A DNA stretch of 42,346 nucleotides, taken from positions 1-42,346 of the forward strand of contig CBZS010000841.1 in assembly GCA_000613065.1 (NCBI GenBank), written 5' to 3'. The translations under genes were made by a program, and so were the position numbers. Source of the DNA: Richelia intracellularis. GTDB lineage: Bacteria > Cyanobacteriota > Cyanobacteriia > Cyanobacteriales > Nostocaceae. The notes under the pieces were generated by a model. The model searched no databases. It was not told where the DNA came from and worked only from the letters and a program-made list of their open reading frames with translations. How positions within the stretch are numbered: the stretch's first letter is position 1; each line of letters begins with the position of its first letter. Below, piece by piece: positions 17,665-25,420 of this stretch.

Positions 17665-17924
17665 ATGGCAACAAGATAAATATTATGGCAACAAGATAAA
17701 TATTATGGCAACAAGATAAATATTATGGCAACAAGATAAATATTATGGCAACAAGATAAATATTATGGCAACAAGATAAATATTATGGCAACAAGATAAA
17801 TATTATGGCAACAAGATAAATATTATGGCAACAAGATAAATATTATGGCAACAAGATAAATATTATGGCAACAAGATAAATATTATGGCAACAAGATAAA
17901 TATTATGGCAACAAGATAAATACT
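17665..17924. repeat. 20-bp tandem repeat, 13 units
   Basis: The unit ATGGCAACAAGATAAATATT is repeated head to tail thirteen times from 17665; twelve units are identical and the last ends ATACT. Each unit contains a five-codon mini-frame, ATG GCA ACA AGA TAA. Perfect identity implies recent expansion by slippage or gene conversion. Confidence 0.97.
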
Positions 17925-17965
17925 TATGTAAAAATCGGCTCTGTTAGTGCAGTTCGTATAAGAAA

Positions 17966-18340
17966 GTGAAAAATTTTTACATTTCTTTGGGTAATTTACG
18001 TTGGATATTTATCTATACTTTATTGCTGGGAATTATCAGTTGTGGCTATTTAAATCCTAGGGGTTTTAAGGCTATTGGTGCTCAAATAACTCCCATTAAC
18101 CAGCTAAAATCTAAGCAAAACCCAGATATTGTATATATTCAAGGAAAAGTAGAGAAGGCGATTCCCCTTCTAAAAAAAGAGGCATATCAAGTTAACGATG
18201 GTACTGGCAAAATTTGGATAGTAAGCAATCAGACTGGAATTAAACAGGGAGAATCTTTACTAATAAAAGGTAAAATCAGTTACAGAAGTATACCCTTGGG
18301 TGGTAAAGAATATGGCGAACTGTATGTAGAAGAAGAGTAA
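17966..18340 (+). CDS. OB-fold-like lipoprotein
   Basis: A 124-residue protein from GTG 17966. Residues 11-26 form a lipoprotein signal ending in the lipobox IISC (Cys26). The mature part (about 40-124) reads like a small OB-fold: IVYIQGKVEKAIPLL, YQVNDGTGKIWIVSNQTG, GESLLIKGKIS and a C-terminal acidic end. This is like periplasmic nucleic-acid-binding-fold proteins of unknown role. It starts 41 bases after the tandem array, which may sit in its promoter or leader. Confidence 0.6.
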   Translation: MKNFYISLGNLRWIFIYTLLLGIISCGYLNPRGFKAIGAQITPINQLKSKQNPDIVYIQGKVEKAIPLLKKEAYQVNDGTGKIWIVSNQTGIKQGESLLIKGKISYRSIPLGGKEYGELYVEEE

Positions 18341-18369
18341 TAATTGAAACTTATTGCAAAATAAAGCTT

Positions 18370-18804
18370 ATGAAGCACCAATCAGTAGGAGTGGCGATCG
18401 CTATTCTTTATCAAGATAACAAGTTTTTAATGCAGTTAAGGGACAATATCCCAGGTATTCTTTATCCAGGCTATTGGGGACTATTTGGAGGACATATGGA
18501 AGAGGGAGAGAGTCCCCGCCAAGCTATTCAAAGAGAGGTGTTAGAGGAAATTAATTACGAACTACCAGGCACTTTTTCTGAGTTTGGGATGTACTCTGAT
18601 GACAAGGTAATTCGTCATGTTTTTCATGCACCACTGTCAGTTGAGCTAGACAAGCTCACCCTTAATGAAGGTTGGGACATGGGTTTACTCTCCTCAGAAG
18701 ACTTACATCGCGGTGACTGTTACTCTGCGAACGCTCAACAAGTTAAACCCCTCGGACCCCTACATCAACGTATCCTTTTAGATTTTATAGCGAAGGTAAT
18801 GTGA
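18370..18804 (+). CDS. Nudix hydrolase
   Basis: A 144-residue Nudix protein with the Nudix box starting at Gly41, GHMEEGESPRQAIQREVLEE (41-60). The usual Gly near the end of the box is Asn62. Family members cleave nucleoside diphosphates linked to another group (ADP-ribose, oxidised dNTPs and so on); the substrate cannot be told. It follows the lipoprotein gene by 29 bases on the same strand, so the two are probably co-transcribed. Confidence 0.85.
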   Translation: MKHQSVGVAIAILYQDNKFLMQLRDNIPGILYPGYWGLFGGHMEEGESPRQAIQREVLEEINYELPGTFSEFGMYSDDKVIRHVFHAPLSVELDKLTLNEGWDMGLLSSEDLHRGDCYSANAQQVKPLGPLHQRILLDFIAKVM

Positions 18805-18930
18805 AAAGACAATGGTTGGTCAAGGGAATTCCAAGTAGGAGAATAATCAATGCCTCGGAATGGAAGGGACTGCTGACCAAGACAGGGAAAAGAGAAAGTA
18901 AAGCAATTAGTTAAAGTCCAGAAATTGATT

Positions 18931-18974
18931 AATTTATAAATATGTTGGTGTTACTCAAAACATATTTATAAATT
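18931..18974. other. 16-bp perfect inverted repeat with 12-base loop
   Basis: AATTTATAAATATGTT (18931-18946) and its exact complement (18959-18974) surround GGTGTTACTCAA. It could be a 3' stem-loop of the Nudix transcript (no T-run follows) or a protein site. Confidence 0.6.
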
Positions 18975-18995
18975 TATGTCACTAATCTAAAATTC

Positions 18996-19086
18996 TGCGT
19001 TGCTGAATCAGGGGATAATTTCACTAAATTTTCAACGATTTCTCAATGGTTTCAAACCCTAATTCATCCCGCACTTATGCAACGCC
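18996..19086. repeat. 91-bp MITE-like element, copy 1
   Basis: Starts TGCGTTGCTGAATCAGGGG and ends GCGGGATGAATT-type sequence with GCAACGCC. The ends are inverted repeats (GGCGTTGC / GCAACGCC). Four other full-length copies of the same 91-bp length lie in this window. Confidence 0.85.
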
Positions 19087-19175
19087 TAAAATTCCTATGC
19101 TTTCAATTCACATATGATGGAAAATCTTGATTGTTCATTTTGAACCAAATTAATATTTCTAGCGCAAATTGAATT

Positions 19176-20313
19176 GGGTATGACTCTTTTAGTAAGACTG
19201 GGAGTGGAACTTAGACAGGTATTGGAAGAGGTGGAGGGGTAGAACAACGAGCTTTGAGAACTTGCTTGCTCAAAGGAATACCACTAGAGTAGAAAGCCAG
19301 GTGATTCTGTTTATGTTCTTGTTGTAGATGAAACTGCTTGTAGATGAAACTGCCAATACTCATCCCAATCGCCACTGATCTATAAAGAACCCAGGGGTAA
19401 AACAGCCTCAGCACCCCTCATGGTCCATCTAGCCGCAGTGATATCCATCCTGTGTGTCTTTAATCAGGTGGCGACAAGTACCCTCAATCACCCCCGTGGC
19501 GATGGGGAATCCAGGTTTTAATTAATCCTCGGTCATATTTGAGGTATTTGACATTCTTAAGTAAATATCTAGGACAGGTATCCACGGGTTTACGTACTTG
19601 GGGGATGAGTCTGGGTAAAGTGGCACTGGGGCGCATACCTGGAGCAAGTGAACTTGATTTACCTTGAAGGATAAGCTGTAAACGTTTGCTCACCCAACCT
19701 TCTGCCTGTGTTGAAGTCTGAGAATAAAAGAGAAATGCACCTTTCCACAAATACTCAATCACATGGATAACATCGCGGTCTTAGTCCATGAGAATATTGC
19801 TGTGCTGGTAGATTAAACTCCCCATCCAAAGGAAATAGGGTATTTATCTTTCTTCCTACATAACCGATTCTATTGGCGATTACTGTGGCAAATAATGTGG
19901 TCAATTTCCGCGAGAATTTTTTCTTGTGTGTTCTGTTTACTGAGTCTGTGCCTAGCACACTCTCCCTCTATTTAATCTTGAGTGCGTTTATCAAAATATC
20001 TTTGTTTGTAACAACCGTCTCAATAGTTAGTATCCATTCTCAAGTAACTTACTCTCTATCAGGGAATGTTCTAACCCACAAATGCTGTCTGAGTCTAACC
20101 AACTAACTATCTCTTCAAATAGTTCTCGTGCTTGTGACCAAAACATACCTTGATTTGATGTAGATCCTTGCATATGGTGTGGAACTGTTCCTGTTTTTTC
20201 ACTTTTTACAAGCCAATTGCATCAAGTACATTTTTGGCTGTCAATACTACTCTGGTTGACTTGTAATTTATGATTCTTATATCATAATCCGTACTACCAA
20301 AAGAGTCGCACCC
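19176..20313 (-). mobile_element. ISKra4-family insertion sequence, copy 1 (about 1.14 kb, decayed)
   Basis: The low end GGGTATGACTCTTTTAGTA and the high end, reversed, GGGTGCGACTCTTTTGGTA are terminal inverted repeats. Related copies are at 29753-30868 and 38517-39507. AAATT-like bases flank both ends but a clean target duplication is not certain. Confidence 0.8.
19211..20146 (-). pseudogene. ISKra4-family transposase, broken (copy 1)
   Basis: Minus-strand frames together give an ISKra4-type transposase. It starts MFWSQARELFEEIVSWLDSD (20146), then shows FPLDGEFNLPAQQYSHGLR, VIEYLWKGAFLFYSQTSTQA, KPVDTCPRYLLKN, a VIEG-type region, RWTMRGAEAV-like text and the end CSTPPPLPIPV. Multiple stops and frameshifts interrupt it. 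The plus-strand ORFs here are shadows. Confidence 0.75.
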
Positions 20314-20618
20314 AAATTGTGTAATTTGCATTTACTGCAAATTTGCCGCTTCTACCAGAAATTTTCTGATGAGAAAAATGAATTTAGTTGAATTTAAAGA
20401 TGCATATCCCTGATAAAGCCACTGAATTATGGTTTACAAATGCTATAAAATCTGAAGTTTTATATAAATCTAGTTATAGGTAAAACTCATTGATGATTGA
20501 TGATTTTTGCTCGGGAGAACAAATATTGTCTTGTAAAGTAGAATTTAAGAAGACAACAAACGTGAGTAATTTCACTGAAGTTGATGCTGTTCAATTATTA
20601 GCTGGTGGGTGACGAGTA
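20314..20618. other. intergenic region upstream of the coiled-coil gene
   Basis: Contains the inverted repeat AATTTGCA-tttac-TGCAAATT (20323-20343), a plausible operator. A 16-codon frame from GTG 20562 to TGA 20612 ends 6 bases before the next ATG and could be a leader peptide. No other gene is seen. Confidence 0.4.
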
Positions 20619-22172
20619 ATGAGTGAAGCACAAAACCCAAATTACAAAGCTGTGAACGAGTCGTTAAATGCTCCTAATTCTCCATTATCGGGACATTCTT
20701 GTCCTTTCTATTCTGTTATACCCCAGCAGCAAATAACAACTCCCCAATTACCACCGGCATCAGAAATAACTAAGAATGAACCATTAACTATAGATATATC
20801 AGTAAATAAAGATACACCCCAAGCTGATTGGGTTGCTGAACCTGATCAACAAAAGCAAGCCTTAATTGATGACGAGTTCCAGAAACTTTTAGAATTAAAC
20901 GCAAAGTTGCGTAAAGATAATGATCATTTATACCAGAAAGTTGAGGAGTTAAAACAGGCTTTAGCTAACACTGAAGAAGCTTTGCAATTGCACAAAAAAC
21001 GCTCCAGTGTTACAGAGTCGATGTTTAACCAGCAAACCCAAGAAGTAAATGCGGCACAGGAGCAAATCAAAACTTTGTTTGCTGATTTAGATAAAGCAGT
21101 ACAAAATGCAGAACGTCAAAAAAGTTTAGCAGAAAATTACAGGGCACATTTAGAACTAAGTCAACAACGTCTAGCTCAATTAGAAAGGGAATGTTCTGTG
21201 GTACAAGCAAACTGTGATGAACAAGGGCACCGATTACTAAAATCAGAAAATAGTTGTCGAGAATTGCGTACTAGGCTGATGCGGCAACAACGTCAAACAT
21301 TACAATTTAAAGCAGCTTTAGAAAAATGTTTGGATGCACCTGTACCTACTACAGATATCTTAGATAATGGAGTCACTGAAGGTTCTGCTCTCAATCCCAA
21401 TTGCTCCGAATTTGCTAGTACATTATTTCCCCACACTCAGCCGATTCAACCTTGGTCTGCAAATACAGAATCTAGTGCAGATGATTTACACCATACTTGG
21501 GAAGAGTTATGTTTACCATCACCGGATGAGGTGGAAACTGATTCAGAAGCTACATCTACAGAATCTGCAAGTTGGCACTTTGAACCCACGTCAAACAGCA
21601 ATACACCAACAGATGAATACTCTTCTATAGGGAATGACGAAGATGACTCAAATATTGTTGTAAATAATACTTCAAATGACCACCCATGGGATGAAAAATT
21701 AGATAGGGCAATACAAGCTTTGTTGGCGGATCACAACTTATCTGTATTAGAATTTGAAGCGTTCGCTTCATCAGAATCTAGTTCCCCATTAACTCATCAT
21801 GTCGATGTAGAGCTCGGCTCCACTACATCTGGGGAATTGGAGGAACAAAATGATACCCATTTAACAACAGAGGCTGAGGAAATCAACTCGACCTTACCTA
21901 TTGTTGAAAATCTAGAGAATAACCCTATTACACCTATTGTTGAAACTTTGGGAGCATCTGCTACTGAAGATTACTGGTCAGATATACCTCAGATCTCTGC
22001 TTTAGATGTATTAGAGAATACTCAATCCGATAACTCCTGGAATAATTATGATGAAGAACAAGCTTCTCCCTCCCCAGTAGTTTATCCACAACGTCCTCCC
22101 AAAGGAAGAAAGTCTTTGGCATCAGTAGAACTACCAAATTTTCCTTCTGGGAAAGAACCAATCAAGGATTAA
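20619..22172 (+). CDS. coiled-coil protein, hypothetical (517 aa)
   Basis: Residues about 1-80 are Pro/Asn-rich and disordered. Residues 85-235 are a long coiled coil rich in Leu/Gln/Glu heptads (EFQKLLELNAKLRKDNDHLY through RLMRQQRQTLQFKAALEKCL). The rest is an acidic, Ser/Thr-rich low-complexity tail with a basic end (YPQRPPKGRKSLASVELPNF). No enzymatic motif, signal peptide or membrane segment is seen. It is probably a structural or scaffold protein. It converges on the DciA gene with only 2 bases between stops. Confidence 0.6.
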   Translation: MSEAQNPNYKAVNESLNAPNSPLSGHSCPFYSVIPQQQITTPQLPPASEITKNEPLTIDISVNKDTPQADWVAEPDQQKQALIDDEFQKLLELNAKLRKDNDHLYQKVEELKQALANTEEALQLHKKRSSVTESMFNQQTQEVNAAQEQIKTLFADLDKAVQNAERQKSLAENYRAHLELSQQRLAQLERECSVVQANCDEQGHRLLKSENSCRELRTRLMRQQRQTLQFKAALEKCLDAPVPTTDILDNGVTEGSALNPNCSEFASTLFPHTQPIQPWSANTESSADDLHHTWEELCLPSPDEVETDSEATSTESASWHFEPTSNSNTPTDEYSSIGNDEDDSNIVVNNTSNDHPWDEKLDRAIQALLADHNLSVLEFEAFASSESSSPLTHHVDVELGSTTSGELEEQNDTHLTTEAEEINSTLPIVENLENNPITPIVETLGASATEDYWSDIPQISALDVLENTQSDNSWNNYDEEQASPSPVVYPQRPPKGRKSLASVELPNFPSGKEPIKD

Positions 22173-22174
22173 AT

Positions 22175-22726
22175 CTATTCTTGGAATTTTTTTGCTACAC
22201 AAAGGGAGCAGACTTGCCAACGCTCTATTTCTCCTGGGGGAGTAGGACATTGACACTGGGGACACAGGGGCAAATTTTGCGATCGCTGGCGAATCTTCTC
22301 TCTCCAATTAGCAAAGGCATCATTGACGGTGATTTTACCTTGGCGATCGCTATTAGCAATATCAACGATGCCAATATAAGTAGGATGGTCCCGGGGTGAA
22401 TCATTCAGTTCACGGGTTTGACTGATTTGGGGGCGTTGCCAACCAGCAGTAGCAAAACGAACATCTCGAACAGAAGCAGTTAGAACGGAGTTAATCTTTA
22501 CCAATAGTTGCTGACGTTCAAAAGTAAGATTTTGAGCCCAAGCTGCGCTTGGAGTGGCAACTCGTAGTACCCCCCTTTGAATTGATATTGGTTGGGTATG
22601 TGCTGCGATCGCTTCTCCTACAATTTCGCTCCATGACCCTAGTAGAATTTGTAACGGTTCTTCTGCTGCTAATTTTGTTTGAATTTGTAAACAATCTAGA
22701 ACATCATTGACAGATTTCCAAGACAT
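22175..22726 (-). CDS. DciA-like (DUF721) protein with C-terminal zinc ribbon
   Basis: A 183-residue protein. Residues 1-90 match DUF721/DciA (MSWKSVNDVLDCLQIQTKLA, LLGSWSEIVGEAIAAHTQPI, GVLRVATPSAAWAQNLTFER, LLVKIN). DciA is the ancestral loader of the replicative helicase DnaB in bacteria without DnaC or DnaI. The C-terminus adds a Cys4 cluster (C155, C158, C173, C176: CPQCQCP and CSLC), probably a zinc ribbon, not part of the core domain. Residues 100-150 form a linker. It is placed alone, convergent with the coiled-coil gene. Confidence 0.75.
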   Translation of the reverse strand: MSWKSVNDVLDCLQIQTKLAAEEPLQILLGSWSEIVGEAIAAHTQPISIQRGVLRVATPSAAWAQNLTFERQQLLVKINSVLTASVRDVRFATAGWQRPQISQTRELNDSPRDHPTYIGIVDIANSDRQGKITVNDAFANWREKIRQRSQNLPLCPQCQCPTPPGEIERWQVCSLCVAKKFQE

Positions 22727-22748
22727 GATGAGGTGTAATTGAATTTTC

Positions 22749-22822
22749 GGCGTTGCTGAATCAGGGCATGATTTAACTAAATTTCCAACAATTTATAGCG
22801 TTGCATGTTTGCGGGATGAATC
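22749..22822. repeat. MITE-like element, degenerate copy
   Basis: Starts GGCGTTGCTGAATCAGGGC and keeps ATTTAACTAAATTTCCAACA-type text, then GCGGGATGAATC, but the middle is altered and the right end GCAACGCC is missing. It is a decayed relative of the 91-bp element 100 bases downstream. Confidence 0.6.
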
Positions 22823-22922
22823 AACAAAATACAAGTATTTATTTATACTTCAAAAAATGAAGTAACAATCGAATAGAGTGCTGAAGCATATCTACCAATT
22901 TAGAGTCGCATAATGTTTTTCG

Positions 22923-23013
22923 GGGGTTGCTGAATCAAGGGATCATTTCACTAAATTTTCAAAGATTTCTCAATGTTTTTAAACGCTAATTCATCCCGCA
23001 CTTATGCAACGCC
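22923..23013. repeat. 91-bp MITE-like element, copy 2
   Basis: Begins GGGGTTGCTGAATCAAGGG and ends TTATGCAACGCC, just 15 bases after the 3' end of the ABC1 kinase gene, where its hairpin could act as a transcript end. Confidence 0.85.
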
Positions 23014-23028
23014 GAATTTTCTTCTGGA

Positions 23029-25014
23029 TTACCCTTGATCAAAATTATTCTGACTCACACTATATTCTTCTGCTGTTAATAGCTCCCGAATCATTTTAGT
23101 GATTGCTTTTTGTAATAATTGGGATGTAATCTGCTGTCCCAAACGTTGTACCCCAGGATTGACAAGAGCCTGAGCCATTTGGGTAACAATTTGTGTGGGG
23201 TCGAAACCGCGGCTTTCTTGCAAAATGTCGCCAATCCTTTTGATGTGTTTTAGGGTTTTTTGTTGTTCGTCTGTGGCTGCGGGTGCTTGATTGATGGCAG
23301 TAATTCCTACCCTTTCCCTTAATAAATAAGTAAAGTTATATAAGATATTCTTGCTCAATGCATCTAAGCTTCTTATCATCTCATCCACTAAGCTATCGCG
23401 GATAAATGCACCTCTTTCCGATGAGAGAAAATCTACAGCTTGATCTAGGGCTAATGATAAGTCATAGTCTTGATTCTTCCGGGCATTTTTCAAAAGGTTT
23501 TCTAACCGATTCCACCGGAAGCTACCTTCTTTGAATAACAAGTCCCTTAACGATGTTCTTAATTCTGTGGCAGGATCTGTTAACAGACGCTTAGCTACAT
23601 AAGGGTATGCTTCGCTGAGAACTTTAAAGTTAGGATCGATATAAATTGCAATCCCTTCCAATGTTACTAGGGAGCGAATAATCAAAGCGTAATAGGGAGG
23701 TACGCGGAAGGGATATTCATACATCAAAGCCGATAAGTCATCGGTAATACTTTTAATGTTTAAATCTGCCACGCTAGCACCTTGGGCATCTGCAAAGACT
23801 TTACCAAAGGCAGGGATAATGGGAGTTAAGTCTGTTTCCGGTGACAAAAACTCTAGCTTAACATAGTCATACGCCAAACCTTCAAAGTCCCGGTTAACTA
23901 CATGAACTATCGCTTCAATTAAACCATAACGCTGGGGTGGTTTTACCTCGCTCATCATACCAAAGTCCAGGTAAGCCAGTTTCCCTTCTGGGGTAGCTAA
24001 CAAGTTTCCTGGATGGGGATCGGCATGGAAAAAGCCGTGTTCTAATAATTGCCGCAGAGAACACTGTACCCCCACTTCAATTAAATAACGAGCGTTTATC
24101 CCCTGCGCTTCAATTTCCCTTGCCTGGGTTAATTTTGTCCCATTAATCCACTCCATTGTTAATACACGACGATTTGTATATTCCCAGTAAATTCTTGGGA
24201 CATATATGTCTTTTATCTGACCATATAATTCATAAAAGCGTTCCGCATTTTCCCCCTCATGGATGTAATCCATCTCTTCAAAAATGCGATCGCCTAATTC
24301 ATCCAGGATACCCACTAAGTCACTACGGATGCGTTTAAACTTCTTCTTCGCCCATGCTGCCAATCGTCGCAGTATATACAAGTCAATGGTAATACTTTCT
24401 CGTAAGTCGGGGCGTTGAACTTTTACCGCTACTTCCTCACCCGTACTCAATTTACCTTTATATACTTGTCCCAAAGATGCTGCAGCAATAGGTTGGGGTG
24501 ATAATTCGGTATAAACTGCCGTCGGATGTTGACCCAGTTCTTCTTCAATAAATTGATAAGCAATTTCATTAGGAAAAGCTGGTAGTTGATCTTGTAACCG
24601 GGTTAACTCTTCTAAATACAGTGGGGGAACTAAATCGGGACGGGTAGATAGGGCTTGCCCGATCTTAATATATGCTGGCCCTAACTTTGTCAGCAGTCTC
24701 CGCAAATTTACGGCATGGCGGCGTTCATTTTTTACAGAGGCCCCTCGTTTCCCATCCCACCATAAACCCAATATAAAGGCCACAGTCGGAGTTAACACCT
24801 TAACTATCCGTTGTAAAACTTGTAAGGGACGACGTTGATAATGGGCTGCTATTTCTTCAGCATCATATTGCAAACCCTCTGGTTCTACGACTGTCTTTGC
24901 CAAGCGAGGATGCTTTCGCAGCGATAAACGCCCAGAAGATGTCTGTACGCCAATTTCAGGCGTTTTTTGAGGTCTATCTGCCTGGGAAGAAGGAGTATCT
25001 GTCTTCGCAATCAT
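23029..25014 (-). CDS. ABC1/UbiB-family atypical kinase
   Basis: A 661-residue ABC1 (AarF/UbiB/COQ8) protein. The family's KxGQ motif is KIGQ at 117-120. The Ala-rich loop is AAAS at 177-180, the VAVK lysine is at about 198, and the catalytic and metal regions read HADPHPGNLL and YLDFGMMSE. The C-terminus is long and helical. Members support quinone or prenyl-lipid metabolism; in cyanobacteria and plastids several copies exist, so a ubiB name is not safe. Its promoter region is shared with recN, transcribed divergently about 400 bases away. Confidence 0.9.
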   Translation of the reverse strand: MIAKTDTPSSQADRPQKTPEIGVQTSSGRLSLRKHPRLAKTVVEPEGLQYDAEEIAAHYQRRPLQVLQRIVKVLTPTVAFILGLWWDGKRGASVKNERRHAVNLRRLLTKLGPAYIKIGQALSTRPDLVPPLYLEELTRLQDQLPAFPNEIAYQFIEEELGQHPTAVYTELSPQPIAAASLGQVYKGKLSTGEEVAVKVQRPDLRESITIDLYILRRLAAWAKKKFKRIRSDLVGILDELGDRIFEEMDYIHEGENAERFYELYGQIKDIYVPRIYWEYTNRRVLTMEWINGTKLTQAREIEAQGINARYLIEVGVQCSLRQLLEHGFFHADPHPGNLLATPEGKLAYLDFGMMSEVKPPQRYGLIEAIVHVVNRDFEGLAYDYVKLEFLSPETDLTPIIPAFGKVFADAQGASVADLNIKSITDDLSALMYEYPFRVPPYYALIIRSLVTLEGIAIYIDPNFKVLSEAYPYVAKRLLTDPATELRTSLRDLLFKEGSFRWNRLENLLKNARKNQDYDLSLALDQAVDFLSSERGAFIRDSLVDEMIRSLDALSKNILYNFTYLLRERVGITAINQAPAATDEQQKTLKHIKRIGDILQESRGFDPTQIVTQMAQALVNPGVQRLGQQITSQLLQKAITKMIRELLTAEEYSVSQNNFDQG

Positions 25015-25420
25015 GAATTCACCACCACATTGGCATCAGTATGTTAAGTATTGTAACAATAGGTTGAGAGTAATGCATATACTTCTATCAAGAGGGTACA
25101 GAGAAATATATAGTCTTTTACTTTTGCTTATATCTCTAGTCTAGAAGTAAAGATTTTCCAGTTAACTTTACTTCCTAATCTCTTACCTAGGATAATTACT
25201 TACACCCAGTACTCATAATAAGAATGGATATATACAAAATATATTGAACTCAAACTAAGCTAGTTTTGATAAAGTAAAATGACCCTGTCTAATTCAATGT
25301 TAACGGTTTATGACAAGGAAACAAGGGGAAGCTTTTACAAGTACCAACTACCAACTATCAAAATTCCCCATTCCCCATTCCCCATTCCCTAGTATCTGCC
25401 ATAACGGAGAATGAAACCGA
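25015..25420. other. divergent intergenic region (ABC1 kinase / recN)
   Basis: About 400 AT-rich bases with no ORF. Should hold promoters for both genes; no certain LexA site was found. Contains the heptamer array at 25364-25389. Confidence 0.5.
25364..25389. repeat. TTCCCCA heptanucleotide tandem repeat
   Basis: Three perfect TTCCCCA units plus TTCCC, 32 bases before the recN start. Short heptamer arrays of this kind are typical of heterocystous cyanobacteria. Confidence 0.85.

Larger units (their letters stand above)
18805..19175. other. intergenic region with hairpin and MITE-like element
   Basis: No gene is seen. It holds a 16-bp perfect inverted repeat (18931-18974) and a 91-bp MITE-like element (18996-19086), each listed separately, and then leads into ISKra4 copy 1. 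Confidence 0.6.

Noticed and set aside
17665-17924. CRISPR array
   Set aside because: The 20-bp repeats are contiguous with no spacers, and no cas genes are present.
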